DNA of 64,000 nt, taken from Beta vulgaris subsp. vulgaris (lineage: Eukaryota; Streptophyta; Magnoliopsida; Caryophyllales; Amaranthaceae). Every line of letters begins with the position of its first letter. The stretch's first letter is position 1. This document shows positions 25,371-39,800 of the stretch, piece after piece. The notes below the pieces were generated by a model. The model was not told the DNA's origin. It did no database searches and saw nothing but the letters and a program-made list of their open reading frames with translations. The stretch covers positions 47,143,873 through 47,207,872 of the forward strand of contig NC_079202.1 in NCBI RefSeq assembly GCF_026745355.1. Reading direction: 5' to 3'. The translations under genes were made by a program, and so were the position numbers.

Positions 25371-25639
25371 CTTTGTTGCTCAATATCTTTTACTAAAAGA
25401 AAATATAAGGTGATACATGAATCACATGATTTATTGAAGTGTTTTTTATGTTATATGAAATTACCTTGAAGTAACATGATTTATTATTGTGAAACCTTTT
25501 CTTGTCTTTTAATATAGACTAATCACGTGAATATTTTATATAATATTTGCTAGTGTGCTGTATCAAGATTCGTATCATTGCAGTAGTGCAACGTTAATAC
25601 TTCAATTATAAACTATTATAACACCATTTGGCCTTGTTA

Positions 25640-26906
25640 TCTAGAAGTTTTTGAAAGGAGAAAAAAGAGAATCTTGGAGAGAAATTAGAAAGACTACATT
25701 TTTATATATATTTTATACATAAAAATTAAAAAAAACAATTTTTTTAAATAGGCATATAGAGCACTACTAATAACATGTCCACTATGTTCCCCTCAAAAAA
25801 AATAACATGTCCACTATGTAGCCCGCATCTTGCTTGCTATCCCACTAACTAGACTATTATCTAGACCACTACTTGTTAACTCACTAACTGATTATTAGCA
25901 ACTAATCCTAACTATTAGGAAAACTATTTGTCTAATTTTAGAGCATAATCCAACACACCCCCTTGCTCCAAATTTTGTAGGAGCCAACATTAAACATTAT
26001 GTCACAATCTTGATTCTTGGTAATTCTTCCCACATGATGGACCTTCATTTTTTATCTTCGTGGAGCACTTCTCTCCATTAACATGGAAGCACTTCTCTTC
26101 CTAATATGATGCACTTCTCATCACCAAATATTTGTTGATGCACTTCTCACCAACACCATCTTTTGGTGATACACATTATCACCAACACCATATTTTAATT
26201 TGTTGATGCACATTATCACCAACCTTCACTCAATGGAGCACTTCTCTCCATAAACTCATTTTGACGTTGACTTGCAAATTGACTAAGTCCACTACTTTAA
26301 GTTCGGAAACCGTCTCTGTGTTGACTACGACTTCCACACACTCGTAAAGATTACTCGATCTTCACCTCAACAATTTTTTTTTGATGCTTTTGATGCCCTC
26401 TTTTTCATAGGATTCAAATCCATTTTTATGGGCTAAAAGGGAACTCGTCCACACATCTAAGTATAACCATTACTTGCCATGGTTAAACACATAAAACGCT
26501 CATAAATTTTCTCCAACTGTTTTTTTTTTTTATTTTTTTTGTTAACGCTCGTTCTCTCCCTTTTTTTTTCTTCATTTCTCTCTACTTTTTTTTTTGGATC
26601 TAACCTGATGCTCTTGATACCATGTAGAAGTTTTTGAGAGGAGAAAAAAGAGAAACTTGGAGAGAAATTAGAAAGAGTACATTTTTATATATTTTTCATA
26701 CATAAAAAACTAAATAAAACAACCTTTTAAATAGGCATACAAAGCACTACTAATAACGTGTCCACTATGTAGCCCACTACTTACTTGCTATCCCACTAAC
26801 TAGACTATTATCTAGTCCACTACTTGTTAACCCACTAACTGATTATTAGCAACTAATCCTAACTATTAGGAAAACTATTTGACTAATTTTAGAGCATAAT
26901 CCAACA
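25640..26906 (-). mobile_element. Small non-autonomous LTR retroelement (TRIM-like)
   Basis: Two LTRs (25640-25955 and 26623-26906) are flanked by a 5-bp duplication TGTTA (25635-25639 and 26907-26911). In minus orientation the 5' LTR is followed by TGGTATCAAGAGC, an initiator-Met tRNA primer site (plus 26610-26622). A purine tract GCAAGGGGGTG precedes the 3' LTR. The internal part is only 667 bp, has no coding region and consists largely of a CACTTCTC(A/T)CCA-type repeat. It needs proteins from another, Copia-like, element. The outer end of the left LTR has TC instead of TG. Confidence 0.9.
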
Positions 26907-27109
26907 TGTTAGTTGTCTTTTTCATACGAAGATCAAATAATTCATTTGCAATGCGGTTTTTGTGGGAGAATAAGAGGTAAGGTTTTGAATGCTGTTCAAC
27001 TGTAATTTGACATCTCACTAAAAAATTTAGTTTTACACTCAGTATAAGATGAAAAGTAAGTAGAAATCCTCGAACGCCGCTCCCTTTTCTTTTATAAAAA
27101 AGTTAATAT

Positions 27110-27585
27110 GAACCCGATGCACACTAATTAGTATGCACCCGATCCATATCACTTGAGTTTAGGATAGTGTATATTGATATGATATAGTGTATGTTAAAAT
27201 GATATAGTGTATGTTAAAATGATAGAGTGTACCTATGTATAATATAGTATATCTATTTTTGATATAGTGTATCTATTTTTGATATAGTGTATGTTTCTGT
27301 AATGCGTTTAAGTAAATATTTTCCTATAGGATATAGTGTACCTAGTTATGATATAGTGTTCCTATAGGATATAGTGTACCTAGTTATGATATAGTGTACC
27401 TCTGTATGATATAGTGTACGTAGTTATGATATGGTGTATCTATTTTTGATATAGTGTACCTATGTATCATATAGTGTATCTATTTTTGATATAGTGTATC
27501 TAGTTTTGGTAATTAAAAGTGATTACTTCTTATCCGATCACGTGCCTGGGCCTGGTCCACACTATAGTTAGTGTGAATCGGGTCC
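27110..27585. mobile_element. Inverted-repeat element filled with a GATATAGTGTA minisatellite
   Basis: The ends are inverted copies: GAACCCGATGCACACTAATTA at 27110 and, reading back from 27585, GGACCCGATTCACACTAACTA. Between them lie about 15 degenerate repeats of GATATAGTGTA plus a variable spacer of roughly 10 bp (TCTATTTTT, CCTAGTTAT and others). No convincing target duplication was found, so the superfamily is unknown. There is no coding capacity. Confidence 0.7.
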
Positions 27586-27703
27586 ATGCAAGACGGATTG
27601 CTTCTTTTAAGTTTGCATAATATTACACTTCACAAAAGTATAGTGCATCTACTTGTTTCAATCATTTTAACATAGAAATTATAATTAACTTTTATTAATC
27701 TTA

Positions 27704-28060
27704 GGCTATGTTTAGTTCACTTGAAATATTCTGAGGGCTGAACTTATTTGATCTGATCTGAACTTATTTTTTTTATCTGATCTGATCTGATTTACAAGAT
27801 CTTATCTTTTAGATTTTTCTCAATATATATAAGAAAAGATATAGTCATGTGGGGTCTTGTTTGATTCGTCTCAGTGAGTACTTTATTAATATTCATTTAT
27901 TATAATTTTTACTAATATGTAATGAAAGATATTTAATAATAATAATGATTTTTAAATATAAGCATGATCTAATTTGATTTGATTTGATCTGAACTTATTT
28001 TTTCTAATCTGATCTGATTAGATCTGAAATAAGCAAAAATAAGGTGAATTGAACATAGCC
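27704..28060. mobile_element. Chimeric Tourist-like MITE containing a Stowaway core
   Basis: The left end reads GGCTATGTTTAGTTCAC and the right end is its imperfect complement GTGAATTGAACATAGCC. TTA flanks both ends (27701-27703 and 28061-28063). The arms are made of TCTGATC / TTATTT repeats. The middle (about 27805-27950) matches the interior of the Stowaway MITE at 8625-8883, without Stowaway ends. Confidence 0.82.
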
Positions 28061-28066
28061 TTACTA

Positions 28067-28323
28067 CTCCCTCCGTCCCATAATATAGTGCATACTTTAT
28101 TTTTGGTGGGTCAAACTTTAAAATTTTTGACCGAATATTCTCATTTGTATATGAAAAAAAACATATTCATGTAGGATCTTGTTGGATTCGTCTCAATGTG
28201 TAGTTTCATAATATCAACTTTTTATATTTTTATCAATACGGAATTGAAGATATTAAAGGTCAAATTTACGTCTTGGAGACCGTGTAAAAAAGAAACAAGC
28301 ACTATACTATGGGACGGATAGAG
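28067..28323. mobile_element. Stowaway MITE
   Basis: Starts CTCCCTCCGTCCC after TA (28065-28066) and ends GGGACGGATAGAG before TA (28324-28325). It is separated from the preceding MITE by only six bases. The interior shares the GATCTTGTT(G/T)GATTCGTCTCA block with the elements at 8625 and 27704. Confidence 0.93.
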
Positions 28324-28325
28324 TA

Positions 28326-29774
<1,449 letters not shown>

Positions 29775-29879
29775 TACATTTCGTTTTTGCTTTTTTGATT
29801 TTATAGTAAGATGCATAGTCACTTGAATGATTCATACTCATTTGTCAGTTTCCTACAAGGATACAGTCAAATGAGCATG

Positions 29880-30240
29880 TATCAGATTTGTACTCATTTT
29901 GTACAGTGAAAGGAGTATGCATTTTTCATTTGATGGACTTGCATTTGCGTTTCTATTTACTCATTTTTGTACAGTAAAATGAGTATGCATTTGATGGATT
30001 TATAGTTGCATTTCTGCATACTCGTTTTGTACAGTCAAACGAGTATACATTTTGTGTATTCATATTGGCAGTGTGGAATATTCTTTTTGTACAATAAAAT
30101 GATTATGCATTTGATGGATTTACAATTGCATTTCTGCATACTCGTTTTGTACAATCAAATGAGTATACATTTTGTGTATTCATATTTGCAGTGTGGAATA
30201 CTCATTTTGTACAATAAAATGATTATGCATTTGATGGATT
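29880..30240. repeat. 120-bp tandem repeat, left part
   Basis: Successive units begin with TTGATGGATT at 29991, 30111 and 30231, giving a period of exactly 120 bp. Each unit contains two related halves around TTTTGTACA(G/A)T and ATGAGTAT(G/A)CAT. The array is interrupted by the LINE at 30241 and resumes at 43466. Confidence 0.9.
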
Positions 30241-30330
30241 TTTTTTTTGATAAGTAAGTAAGCAGTTCATATCAAACAAAACACCAAAACATCCTAACAG
30301 CGACCTTGCATAACCAAGGTCCTGAAACTA

Positions 30331-31771
30331 TTACAAAGCTTCAATCCATCTCCTGTCAATTTGACTAATCTTCTTAGGCATGACTGTGATACATCTATGC
30401 TTTACATCACATTTAATTTTCTTTACAGTAAGAGCTATACAAGGGATTTTTCGTCCTTCCCATAAAGCTTGATTTCTAGCCTGCCATATACAATATATCA
30501 CAGCCTCTAATGCAGCTGCTTGGACCATTCTCCTGTATTTTGAATCTCTTCTTCTACTAACCAACCAGTGTGTGATTTGCTGCCAGTCCTGACTTCTTGT
30601 TGTAATTCCACACCATTGTTTAATTTCATTGAGGCATCTGCTACTATACTCACAGTCAAAGAATAAATGTCTATGATCCTCTATATGATCATCACATATC
30701 AGACACTTATTACTGTCACACACCCCCAACTTTGTAATTTCTCTCTTGTCATTAGCTTTCCTTGAATTGCTAGCCAACTACAAAATTGATGTCTTGGTAT
30801 TCCCATTGTTCCCCATACAACAGTGCTCCATTGTTTCTTTTCAAACTCACCAGTGAGCTTTGCATATACCTCAGTAATTGAGTATTGTGACATCAGTTGA
30901 AACTGAGCCTGAGTATAGTGCCTTTTCAGGTACTCTTTTACACAGCACACCTGCCTCCAATACCAGCTACTATTGCTTCTTGGCTTATACTCCCACCATA
31001 GCTGCTGTTTAATGTGTATAGTGTGAGCCCACTTGACCCACAGATTATCAATTTTCTTCTCAACAGCCCAAACATACTTCCCCATAGCAGCTATATTCCA
31101 AAGATGCACATTCCTTACACCAAGCCCTCCTGCACTTTTAGGGGTGCACACACTCTCCCATTTCACATACCCTGCCTTCATACTAAAGTGACATCCTGTC
31201 CACAAAAAGGCTCTACAAATGTTACTAACATCTTGTAGCACCTTTTTAGGTAAAATCATAACCTGAGCCCAGTAAGAATGCAAGCTTATTAGGACTGAAT
31301 TAATGAGCTGTGTCCTTCCTGCAAAAGAAATATTTCGAGAACTCCAAGTTCTTATTCTTGCCACCATTTTCTCAATGAGGTTCTCACACTCAGCTACTGA
31401 TATTCTTTTATTGCAAATTTGCACCCCCAGGTACCTGAAAGGTAATAATTCTCTTTTGAAGCCTGATCTGTTTAAGGCCCTTTGTATATCTTCCTCCTGC
31501 ATCCCACTGAAGTACATAGCTGACTTGTTAACATTTGCTTGTAGGCCTGATGTTTCAGAGAAAAGTTTAAAGCCTCTAAGCACAAGGTGGATTGCTGTGA
31601 ATTCCCCTTTACAGCATAAGAGAATATCATCAGCAAAGCATAAATGGGTGATTTTCATTGCTTTACACTGAGGATGGAACCCAAAATCCTCCTTTTCACT
31701 TATCTTCTTCATAATTCTAGATAAGTACTCCATGCATACTACAAAGAGGAGTGGGGATAAGGGATCACCTT
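30331..31771 (-). pseudogene. LINE ORF2, catalytic reverse transcriptase core and C-terminus
   Basis: Directly beyond the Gypsy insertion the frame resumes with GDPLSPLLFVVCMEYLSR. The catalytic FADDILL motif (about 31,630) is intact. The thumb region and a zf-RVT-type C-terminus follow (FCSWLAIQGKLMTREKLQSWG, then CLICDDHIEDHRHLFFDC after one frame change near 30,720). The protein ends RRWIEAL at 30331, followed by a short 3' UTR and the poly-A tail. The piece is continuous in sense with ORF2 at 39863-42094. Confidence 0.88.
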
Positions 31772-34700
31772 TGTAACGCCCCGACAAAATTACATAACCT
31801 TAATCGTCAGCGGAAGCATAACCTAATCATGTGGGTTATGGCCCACAAATAAAAATAATAGCCTAAAATTGAAAATTCACTATACAATTACTCATCGCAA
31901 GATAATACTTGTTTATTCATTATACAAAGTATCTTAAAACCCCATGAATCATACATGATCTCCAAAACGTAGTATAATAGTGATCCACAATTGTTCTTCC
32001 ATACCTAAAACATAAAACAAAACGTCGTGAGCCGAGGCTCAGTAACATACTACTCTAACATCGTAAATTCATTTCACATCATTTTATTTATAAACAGGTA
32101 GAAGAGAATAAGTAAAACCATTTCACAAACATATCATAACATGTTACATTATCATCTTTATCATGTTCTTCATCATATATCTTTTACTTTGGTAACTTGG
32201 CTAGTACATCATAACATAGGGGACGTCTCCCACTACATAACCATCAGGCGGTCACATCATAGGTGACACTTGCGGTGCCCGTATCATTTAAACCGTCAGG
32301 CGGTCACATCATAGGTGATACTTGCGGTGCCCATATCATAAAACCGTCAGGCGGTCACAACATAGGTGACACTTGCGGTGCCTGTATAAAACAGTCAGGC
32401 GGTCACATCATAGGTGACACTTGCGGTGCCCGTATCATTTAAACCATCAGGCGGTCACAACATAGGTGACACTTGCGGTGCCCGTATCATACTGCCAAGA
32501 ACCATCTTTCACTGTACTTTATCATGTTTTGTCTCTTTTTACATATCATAATTACATTACATTATTGTAATCATAATCATGAAACATCATTAAAATCATA
32601 GTGGCATCATACTCATATTTTCATAAACATCAAAATCATTTCATATCATCGAAAATCATCATATTCATAAAACCTTTCATATCCCACAATACATACATCA
32701 ACAACATAGTGCGAAATACCGTAAAACATCATTCGAAAGGGATTGTGGGTGTTAGCAGTAGACGTTACCTGAATTCCTGCTTACCAACCATGATAACCGG
32801 GGGAGGCTTGTAATATCCTTTATCTTCCTTAATCTATTCAAGAATAATTTTATTAATGAACGTTTCGTTATTTAGCTTTTAAGCTTAAATATTAGTTAGC
32901 GCTCGTTAAGGTCATAGCGGTTATTATAACATCGTTAAGGTCTCCTTAAAGGTCATTATTTCTTAATAGTTAATAACTTTTTAATCAATGTGACTCTTTA
33001 ATCAACTAATTAGGTGAAATAACTCCTTTAGCTATATTTTTAGAAATTAACGAAACGTTAAAGTTATATTTCTACATATTATCTAACCTTTCGAAAACGT
33101 ATCATTATTCTAGTTCATAGTTAACAACTTAATTAAACTATAATAGGGCCATTAACATTATTTTAATATTATTTAGTCCTTTAAAACTAACAAGTCAAGT
33201 AACTAATTATTACAAGTGAACTTAAGTATTAGTGAAGTACTCAGAACTTAAACTCAATTATAACAGCAAGCTTAATGAATTATTTTTAATTAGTTTTAAA
33301 CAACTCAACTAGTTTAGAAATCATGAATTATAACCCAATAATAGATTTTAGTAAATAAGTTAGGTGGTTTAGTAAAATTAACTAAATCAGTCCACTAAAG
33401 CTCAGTATATTAAAGCGACAAGATTAACTTAAATGATTTAACTAAGTAAATTCAGATTATAAGCCCAATATTCTCAACTTAATAATTAAACTAACATAAC
33501 TTAATAAAATACTAAATCAGCTTTAGTTTAACTCAATTAGCCCATTTAATAATAAGTAGCTTAGCTAATACTATAAAGAGGTCAGATTTGAGCCTAACTA
33601 TTGTACATGCAACAAGTTTATAGCCCATAGTAAAATTCAGATTAAAAATTAAGCTTACTTATGAGTTCAAGATTCTAGGCCCAAACAAAAATAGTAAAGG
33701 TTAAAGGTTATATCTTGGGCTTGCATTAGTAAACTAAGGAAATCAGAAATTAAAAGGAGAAGAGCATCACCTCTGCTACTAGGAGCAGGGAGAACTAAAT
33801 CGTGGCTGAGGTGGGACGCCGGCTCCGGTGAACAGCGTCGAGCAGCAGCGTCGATATCCGGCGGCGGGCGCGCGTGGGTCGTCGGTGACAAGATCGGTGC
33901 TGCAGCACGCGAAGAAGAAGGGGGGGGGGCGAGAGAGACAGCGCGAGGAGAGAGAGAGAACGTGAGGGTGCTGGTGCGGCGGAGCTCCGGCGGCGGGCTG
34001 ATGACCGGCTAGTGACGACGAGGTGGGGGCGGGACTGGGCGCGGCGCAGGTGGCGCGCGCGGTGGCCGACGGTGGTCGGTTGTGGGGGGTCGAAACAGAG
34101 GAGAGAAAGAGAACAAATTTGGGGGTTTCTTTTTGGATTTCTTTTAGTTACAACTTTCCGGCAAGTATTGACTGAAAATTCTGATTATAGTGAGAGAAGA
34201 GATGATGGAGGTTATTGTTGGTGTGTTCTTGATGTTGAATCTCCATGGCTATTTATAGTGAATTTGGGAGTTAAAATCAGTGGTTGGGAGGTAGAAGGTG
34301 AAGTAAATAATCTGATTTTGTTAACTTGAAAAGCTATGGTGAGGATTAGTGACAGATTTTGACTGAAAAAGAAGAAGAAAGTGAAGGCATGGGTGCCAAA
34401 TGGACATGGTAGTGTGAGGAAGAAGGTACCATTAATGGGGGGGATTGACCATAGTTTTGTTTTCTCTTTTTCCTTTTTATTTTGCAAACCAAAAGTCAGA
34501 ATTATTTCCACACTATCACTTATAAACGTGACTTAGTGAAATTTTGGGTGAAATGTTGACATTTTGTACTTTAAGTGAATTAACAACTACATTAGCCTTC
34601 TTGATTAGCTCATAAAATCGTAAATTATAAATTATCGTCATAATTTAAGTTGGTAAATTTTTATGTTAAAAAATTCTATAATCATCTTATCGTTGTTGCT

Positions 34701-34797
34701 TGATTAGTGGAACGAATAAAAAAAATAAAATATGTTCTAAATATATTATTATGTTAATTATTCACTTAAGTACGTTTAAGATTTTTAGGATATTACA
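31772..34797 (-). repeat. 3' LTR of the Gypsy element (3,026 bp)
   Basis: It carries a tandem array of about 50-bp units at 32240-32500 and a GC-rich block with a G9 run at about 33800-34070 inside otherwise AT-rich sequence. Its internal open frames recur identically in the other LTR and are not genes. Confidence 0.95.
32240..32500. repeat. Tandem array of about 50-bp units in the Gypsy LTR
   Basis: Five units containing CAGGCGGTCACA and GACACTTGCGGTGCC, spaced 47-53 bp. The matching array in the other LTR lies at about 37298-37555. Confidence 0.9.
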
Positions 34798-36841
34798 TCC
34801 TTACCCCCTTAGAAAAAGTTTCGTCCTCGAAACTTACATAGCATTGTCAAAAGGATAAAATCATGCATTCATAACTTTGAACATTCATACATAAGATTTC
34901 AGAAGCACATAATTAAACACATCAAAGTCATCTATTCCAACAAGTGAGGGTATTTTGTTCTCATCTGATCCTCTACTTCCCAAGTGGCTTCAGATGACGT
35001 GTGATTAGCCCATAAAATCTTAACTATAGGAATTACTTTGCTTCTAAGTCGCTTTTCCCTACGATCAAGAATTTCAATCGCTTTCTCTTCATAAGTCAAA
35101 TCCTTCCTTTGCTGCAAAGGCTCGTGTCTGATCACATGCACCACATCTTTTCATAATCAAATTCATATTGTACACGCAAAACCGCAAACGCTCAAATGGC
35201 TTGGTTCATCTATACCTAATTTTTAGCCATCCCATTAAAATCTATCTAAAACCTTTACATTACGATATGAAGATCATAGTGTTCCTGAATCTAACCTCAA
35301 ACTTCTCAGTACAACTTTACTTCCATAATATATGTTGAATCCTTATGAATTTAAATATCCATGACACAATTTCATACTACGCCCGCCATTTTATCTTAGA
35401 AAACTTAAACTCGAATGTTAATCATGCCCCTTAATATATCAACTCATTTTTTCTTACTCATTATCATTGACGATTCTCATCCTGCTTGGTATATAATATA
35501 CATTCTCTTATCAATTCCACAATAAAGCTTATAAGCCTTCGTAAACATCACATTTTGGTTCATGTCTGTATCATCTAATAAGGCATTCACTAAAGATCCC
35601 TAAACCCAATATTTGTGCATTCCCAAATTTTCAATCATCATACCAAATCAATATCATTATCATAGCCTCAACGTTAAGCACTTACATTTGACAATGTCAT
35701 AACATACTCCTTACCAACTTCCTTACCTAGCTAACATCAATACTCAAGATCTTAATTATTCAAGGCTTCACCGATCCAAATAATATTTACTTCTCATTTT
35801 CAATTTCCTCCATATTTTCCATTATCCTCTTTTATTGGTAATTCGATCACTTGAATTCATTTCTAGATCATCTCATAACATATCGAAGAAGAAAACCAAC
35901 ATTTCAAACTATTAGAAATTTTGTCCCAAATCTTGGTAAAAATAGAAAGTCAAGCACTTATGCACATTAATTTTGTCTCGACATCAATGCTTATGGCTAT
36001 TACATCTCCAAAGTAGCAAATTCCATTCCTTCAAGACATCGATTTGTCTAACTCTTAATTACTTAGTCATAATTTTTTTTCACTACAATCCCATAACATC
36101 CCAAAAAGTGGTTCGCATCACATTAGAAGTGCTTCAAATTAAAACTAAAATCCTTAATAACTGAAGTAATGGTAATTGTTTCTAATTCCTCGAGTAGAAT
36201 TTCTAAATCCCTTCAAAATTTTCGAATCTCCAAAATCGTCATATGAACTCCTATAAAGTAAAATTCAATCTCAACTTATAACCATCAGGATTTCATATAG
36301 CTTAGCCTTTTTATCATCCCACAAATAATATACCCTACTCATCATAGCATATCTAAATATTATTTCGTGTATTACCTCGAGCATCAAATATTACTACTCA
36401 TACCTCAAAAGATCGTTCACCTTGTCCCTATGACTCATGTAACCATCATTTTATCCTCAAGTTATTCAACATCAATCTTTGCAGATAATTCATGCCAAGT
36501 TTAAAATCGCAAAATTTTCCATTTAACATCTTACACTCTAGTAATCCCAAAGCTTTAGGTTGTACTAATCTTCAAATAATACCTCAAAAGATCATAAGTT
36601 CAAATCCTCACTTCTTTAAGATTCTAATAACCCAAATAATCCTCAACTCCTAATAACTCATTCATGGAAGTAAACCTCATATTTTTCATCCATTGTCTTA
36701 TATCTCATCTTATATCAACCCAAATGGTCATTTACTAACCTCGAGTTTTCCTCAATATCTAATTTCCCAAAGGACCACTCCTAGGCGGTGCAAAGTCTAT
36801 TACTCCGCACTTCCGGCTAGGTTTCGGCTCTGATACCACTC
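34798..36841 (-). pseudogene. Residual internal region with integrase tail
   Basis: The only coding remnant is the minus-strand frame at 35144-34932, which includes EILDRREKRLRSKVIPIVK and ATWEVEDQMRTKYPHL. That is the chromodomain-like end of chromovirus integrase in the Tekay/Del group. It stops just ahead of the polypurine tract, as in a normal element. The other roughly 1.7 kb (35145-36841) has no reading frame I recognise. Gag, protease, reverse transcriptase, RNase H and most of integrase are missing, so movement would need a helper element. Confidence 0.85.
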
Positions 36842-39800
36842 TGTAACGCCCCGACAAATTACATAACCTTAATCGTCAGCGGAAGCATAACCTAATCATG
36901 TGGGTTATGGCCCACAAATAAAATAATAGCCAAAATTGAAAATTCACTATACAATTACTCATCGCAAGATAATACTTGTTTATCCATATACAAATATCTA
37001 AAACCTCATGAATCATACATAATCTCCATAACGTAGTATAATAGTGATCCACAACTGTTCTTCCATACCTAAAACATAAAACAAAACGTCGTGAGCCGAG
37101 GCTCAGTAACATACTACTCTAACATCGTAAATTCATTTCACATCATTTTATTTATAAACAGGGAGAAGAGAATAAGTAAAACCATTTCACAAACTATCAT
37201 ACATGTTACATTATCTTCTTTATCATGTTCATCATATATCTTTTACTTTGGTAACTTGGCTAGTACATCATAACATAGGGGACGTCTCCCACTACATAAC
37301 CATCAGGTGGTCACATCATAGGTGACACTTGCGGTGCCCGTATCATTTAAACCGTCAGGCGGTCACATCATAGGTGAACTTGCGGTCCCTATCATAAAAC
37401 AGTCAGGCGGGTCACACAAGGTGACACTTGCGGTGCCCGTATAAAACAGTCAGGCGGTCACATCATAGGTGACACTTGCGGTGCCCGTATCATTTAAACC
37501 ATCAGGCGGTCACAACATAGGTGACACTTGCGGTGCCGGTATCATACTGCCAAGAACCATCTTTCACTGTACTTTATCATGTTTTGTCTCTTTTTACATA
37601 TCATAATTACATTACATTATTGTAATCATAATCATGAAACATCATTAAAATCATAGTGGCATCATACTCATATTTTCATAAACATCAAAATCATTTCATA
37701 TCATCGAAAATCATCATATTCATAAAACCTTTCATATCCCACAATACATACATCAACAACATAGTGCGAAATACCGTAAAACATCATTCGAAAGGGATTG
37801 TGGGTGTTAGCAGTAGACGTTACCTGAATTCCTGCTTACCAACCATGATAACCGGGGGAGGCTTGTAATATCCTTTATCTTCCTTAATCTATTCAAGAAT
37901 AATTTTATTAATGAACGTTTCGTTATTTAGCTTTTAAGCTTAAATATTAGTTAGCGCTCGTTAAGGTCATAACGGTTATTATAACATCGTTAAGGTCTCC
38001 TTAAAGGTCATTATTTCTTAATAGTTAATAACTTTTTAATCAATGTGACTCTTTAATCAACTAATTAGGTGAAATAACTCCTTTAGCTATATTTTTAGAA
38101 ATTAACGAAACGTTAAAGTTATATTTCTACATATTATCTAACCTTTCGAAAACGTATCATTATTCTAGTTCATAGTTAACAATTAATTAAAATATAATAG
38201 GGCCATTAACATTATTTTAATATTATTTAGTCCTTTAAAACTAACAAGTCAAGTAACTAATTATTACAAGTGAACTTAAGTATTAGTGAAGTACTCAGAA
38301 CTTAAACTCAATTATAACAGCAAGCTTAATGAATTATTTTTAATTAGTTTTAAACAACTCAACTAGTTTAGAAATCATGAATTATAACCCAATAATAGAT
38401 TTTAGTAAATAAGTTAGGTGGTTTAGTAAAATTAACTAAATCAGTCCACTAAAGCTCAGTATATTAAAGCGACAAGATTAACTTAAATGATTTAACTAAG
38501 TAAATTCAGATTATAAGCCCAATATTATGCTCAACTTAATAATTAAACTAACATGACTTAATAAAATACTAAATCAGCTTTAGTTTAACTCAATTAGCCC
38601 ATTTAATAATAAGTAGCTTAGCTAATACTATAAAGAGGTCAGATTTGAGCCTAACTATTGTACATGCAACAAGTTTATAGCCCATAGTAAAATTCAGATT
38701 AAAAATTAAGCTTACTTATGAGTTCAAGATTCTAGGCCCAAACAAAAATAGTAAAGGTTAAAGGTTATATCTTGGGCTTGCATTAGTAAACTAAGGAAAT
38801 CAGAAATTAAAAGGAGAAGAGCACCACCTCTGCTACTAGGAGCAGGGAGAACTAAATCGTGGCTGAGGTGGGACGCCGGCTCCGGTGAACAGCGTCGAGC
38901 AGCAGCGTCGATATCCGGCGGCGGGCGCGCGTGGGTCGTCGGTGACAAGATCGGTGCTGCAGCACGCGAAGAAGAAGGGGGGGGGGCGAGAGAGACAGCG
39001 CGAGGAGAGAGAGAGAACGTGAGGGTGCTGGTGCGGCGGAGCTCCGGCGGCGGGCTGATGACCGGCGAGTGACGACGAGGTGGGGGCGGGACTGGGCGCG
39101 GCGCAGGTGGCGCGCGCGGTGGCCGACGGTGGTCGGATGTTGGGGTCGAAACAGAGGAGAGAAAGAGAACAAATTTGGGGGTTTCTTTTTGGATTTCTTT
39201 TAGTTACAACTTTCCGGCAAGTATTGACTGAAAATTCTGATTATAGTGAGAGAAGAGATGATGGAGGTTATTGTTGGTGTGTTCTTGATGTTGAATCTCC
39301 ATAGCTATTTATAGTGAATTTGGGGGTCTAAATTCAGTGGTTGGGAGGTAGAAGGTGAAGTAAATAATCTGATTTTGTTAACTTGGAAAAGCTATGGTGA
39401 GGATTGGTGACAGATTTTGACTGAAAAAGATGAAGAAAGTGAAGGCATGGGTGCCAAATGGACATGGTAGTGTGAGGAAGAAGGTACCATTAATGGGGGG
39501 ATTGACCATAGTTTTGTTTTCTCTTTTTCCTTTTTATTTTGCAAACCAAAAGTCAGAATTATTTCCACACTATCACTTATAAACGTGACTTAGTGAAATT
39601 TTGGGTGAAATGTTGACATTTTGTACTTTAAGTGAATTAACAACTACATTAGCCTTCTTGATTAGCTCATAAAATCGTAAATTATAAATTATCGTCATAA
39701 TTTAAGTTGGTAAATTTTTATGTTAAAAAAAATTCTATAATCATCTTATCGTACGTTGCTTGATTAGTGGAACGAATAAAAAAAATAAAATATGTTCTAA

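Noticed and set aside
30006..30257. Open frame with HFCILVLYSQ repeats (also 43404-43667)
   Set aside because: It is a translation of the 120-bp tandem repeat.
32240..32500. CRISPR-like array of spaced repeats
   Set aside because: Units are simple tandem copies without unique spacers, inside a plant LTR.
32601..39304. Repeated open frames such as 32601-32813 and 33667-33891 and their second copies
   Set aside because: They occur identically in both LTRs of the Gypsy element and lack domains; they are LTR sequence, not genes.
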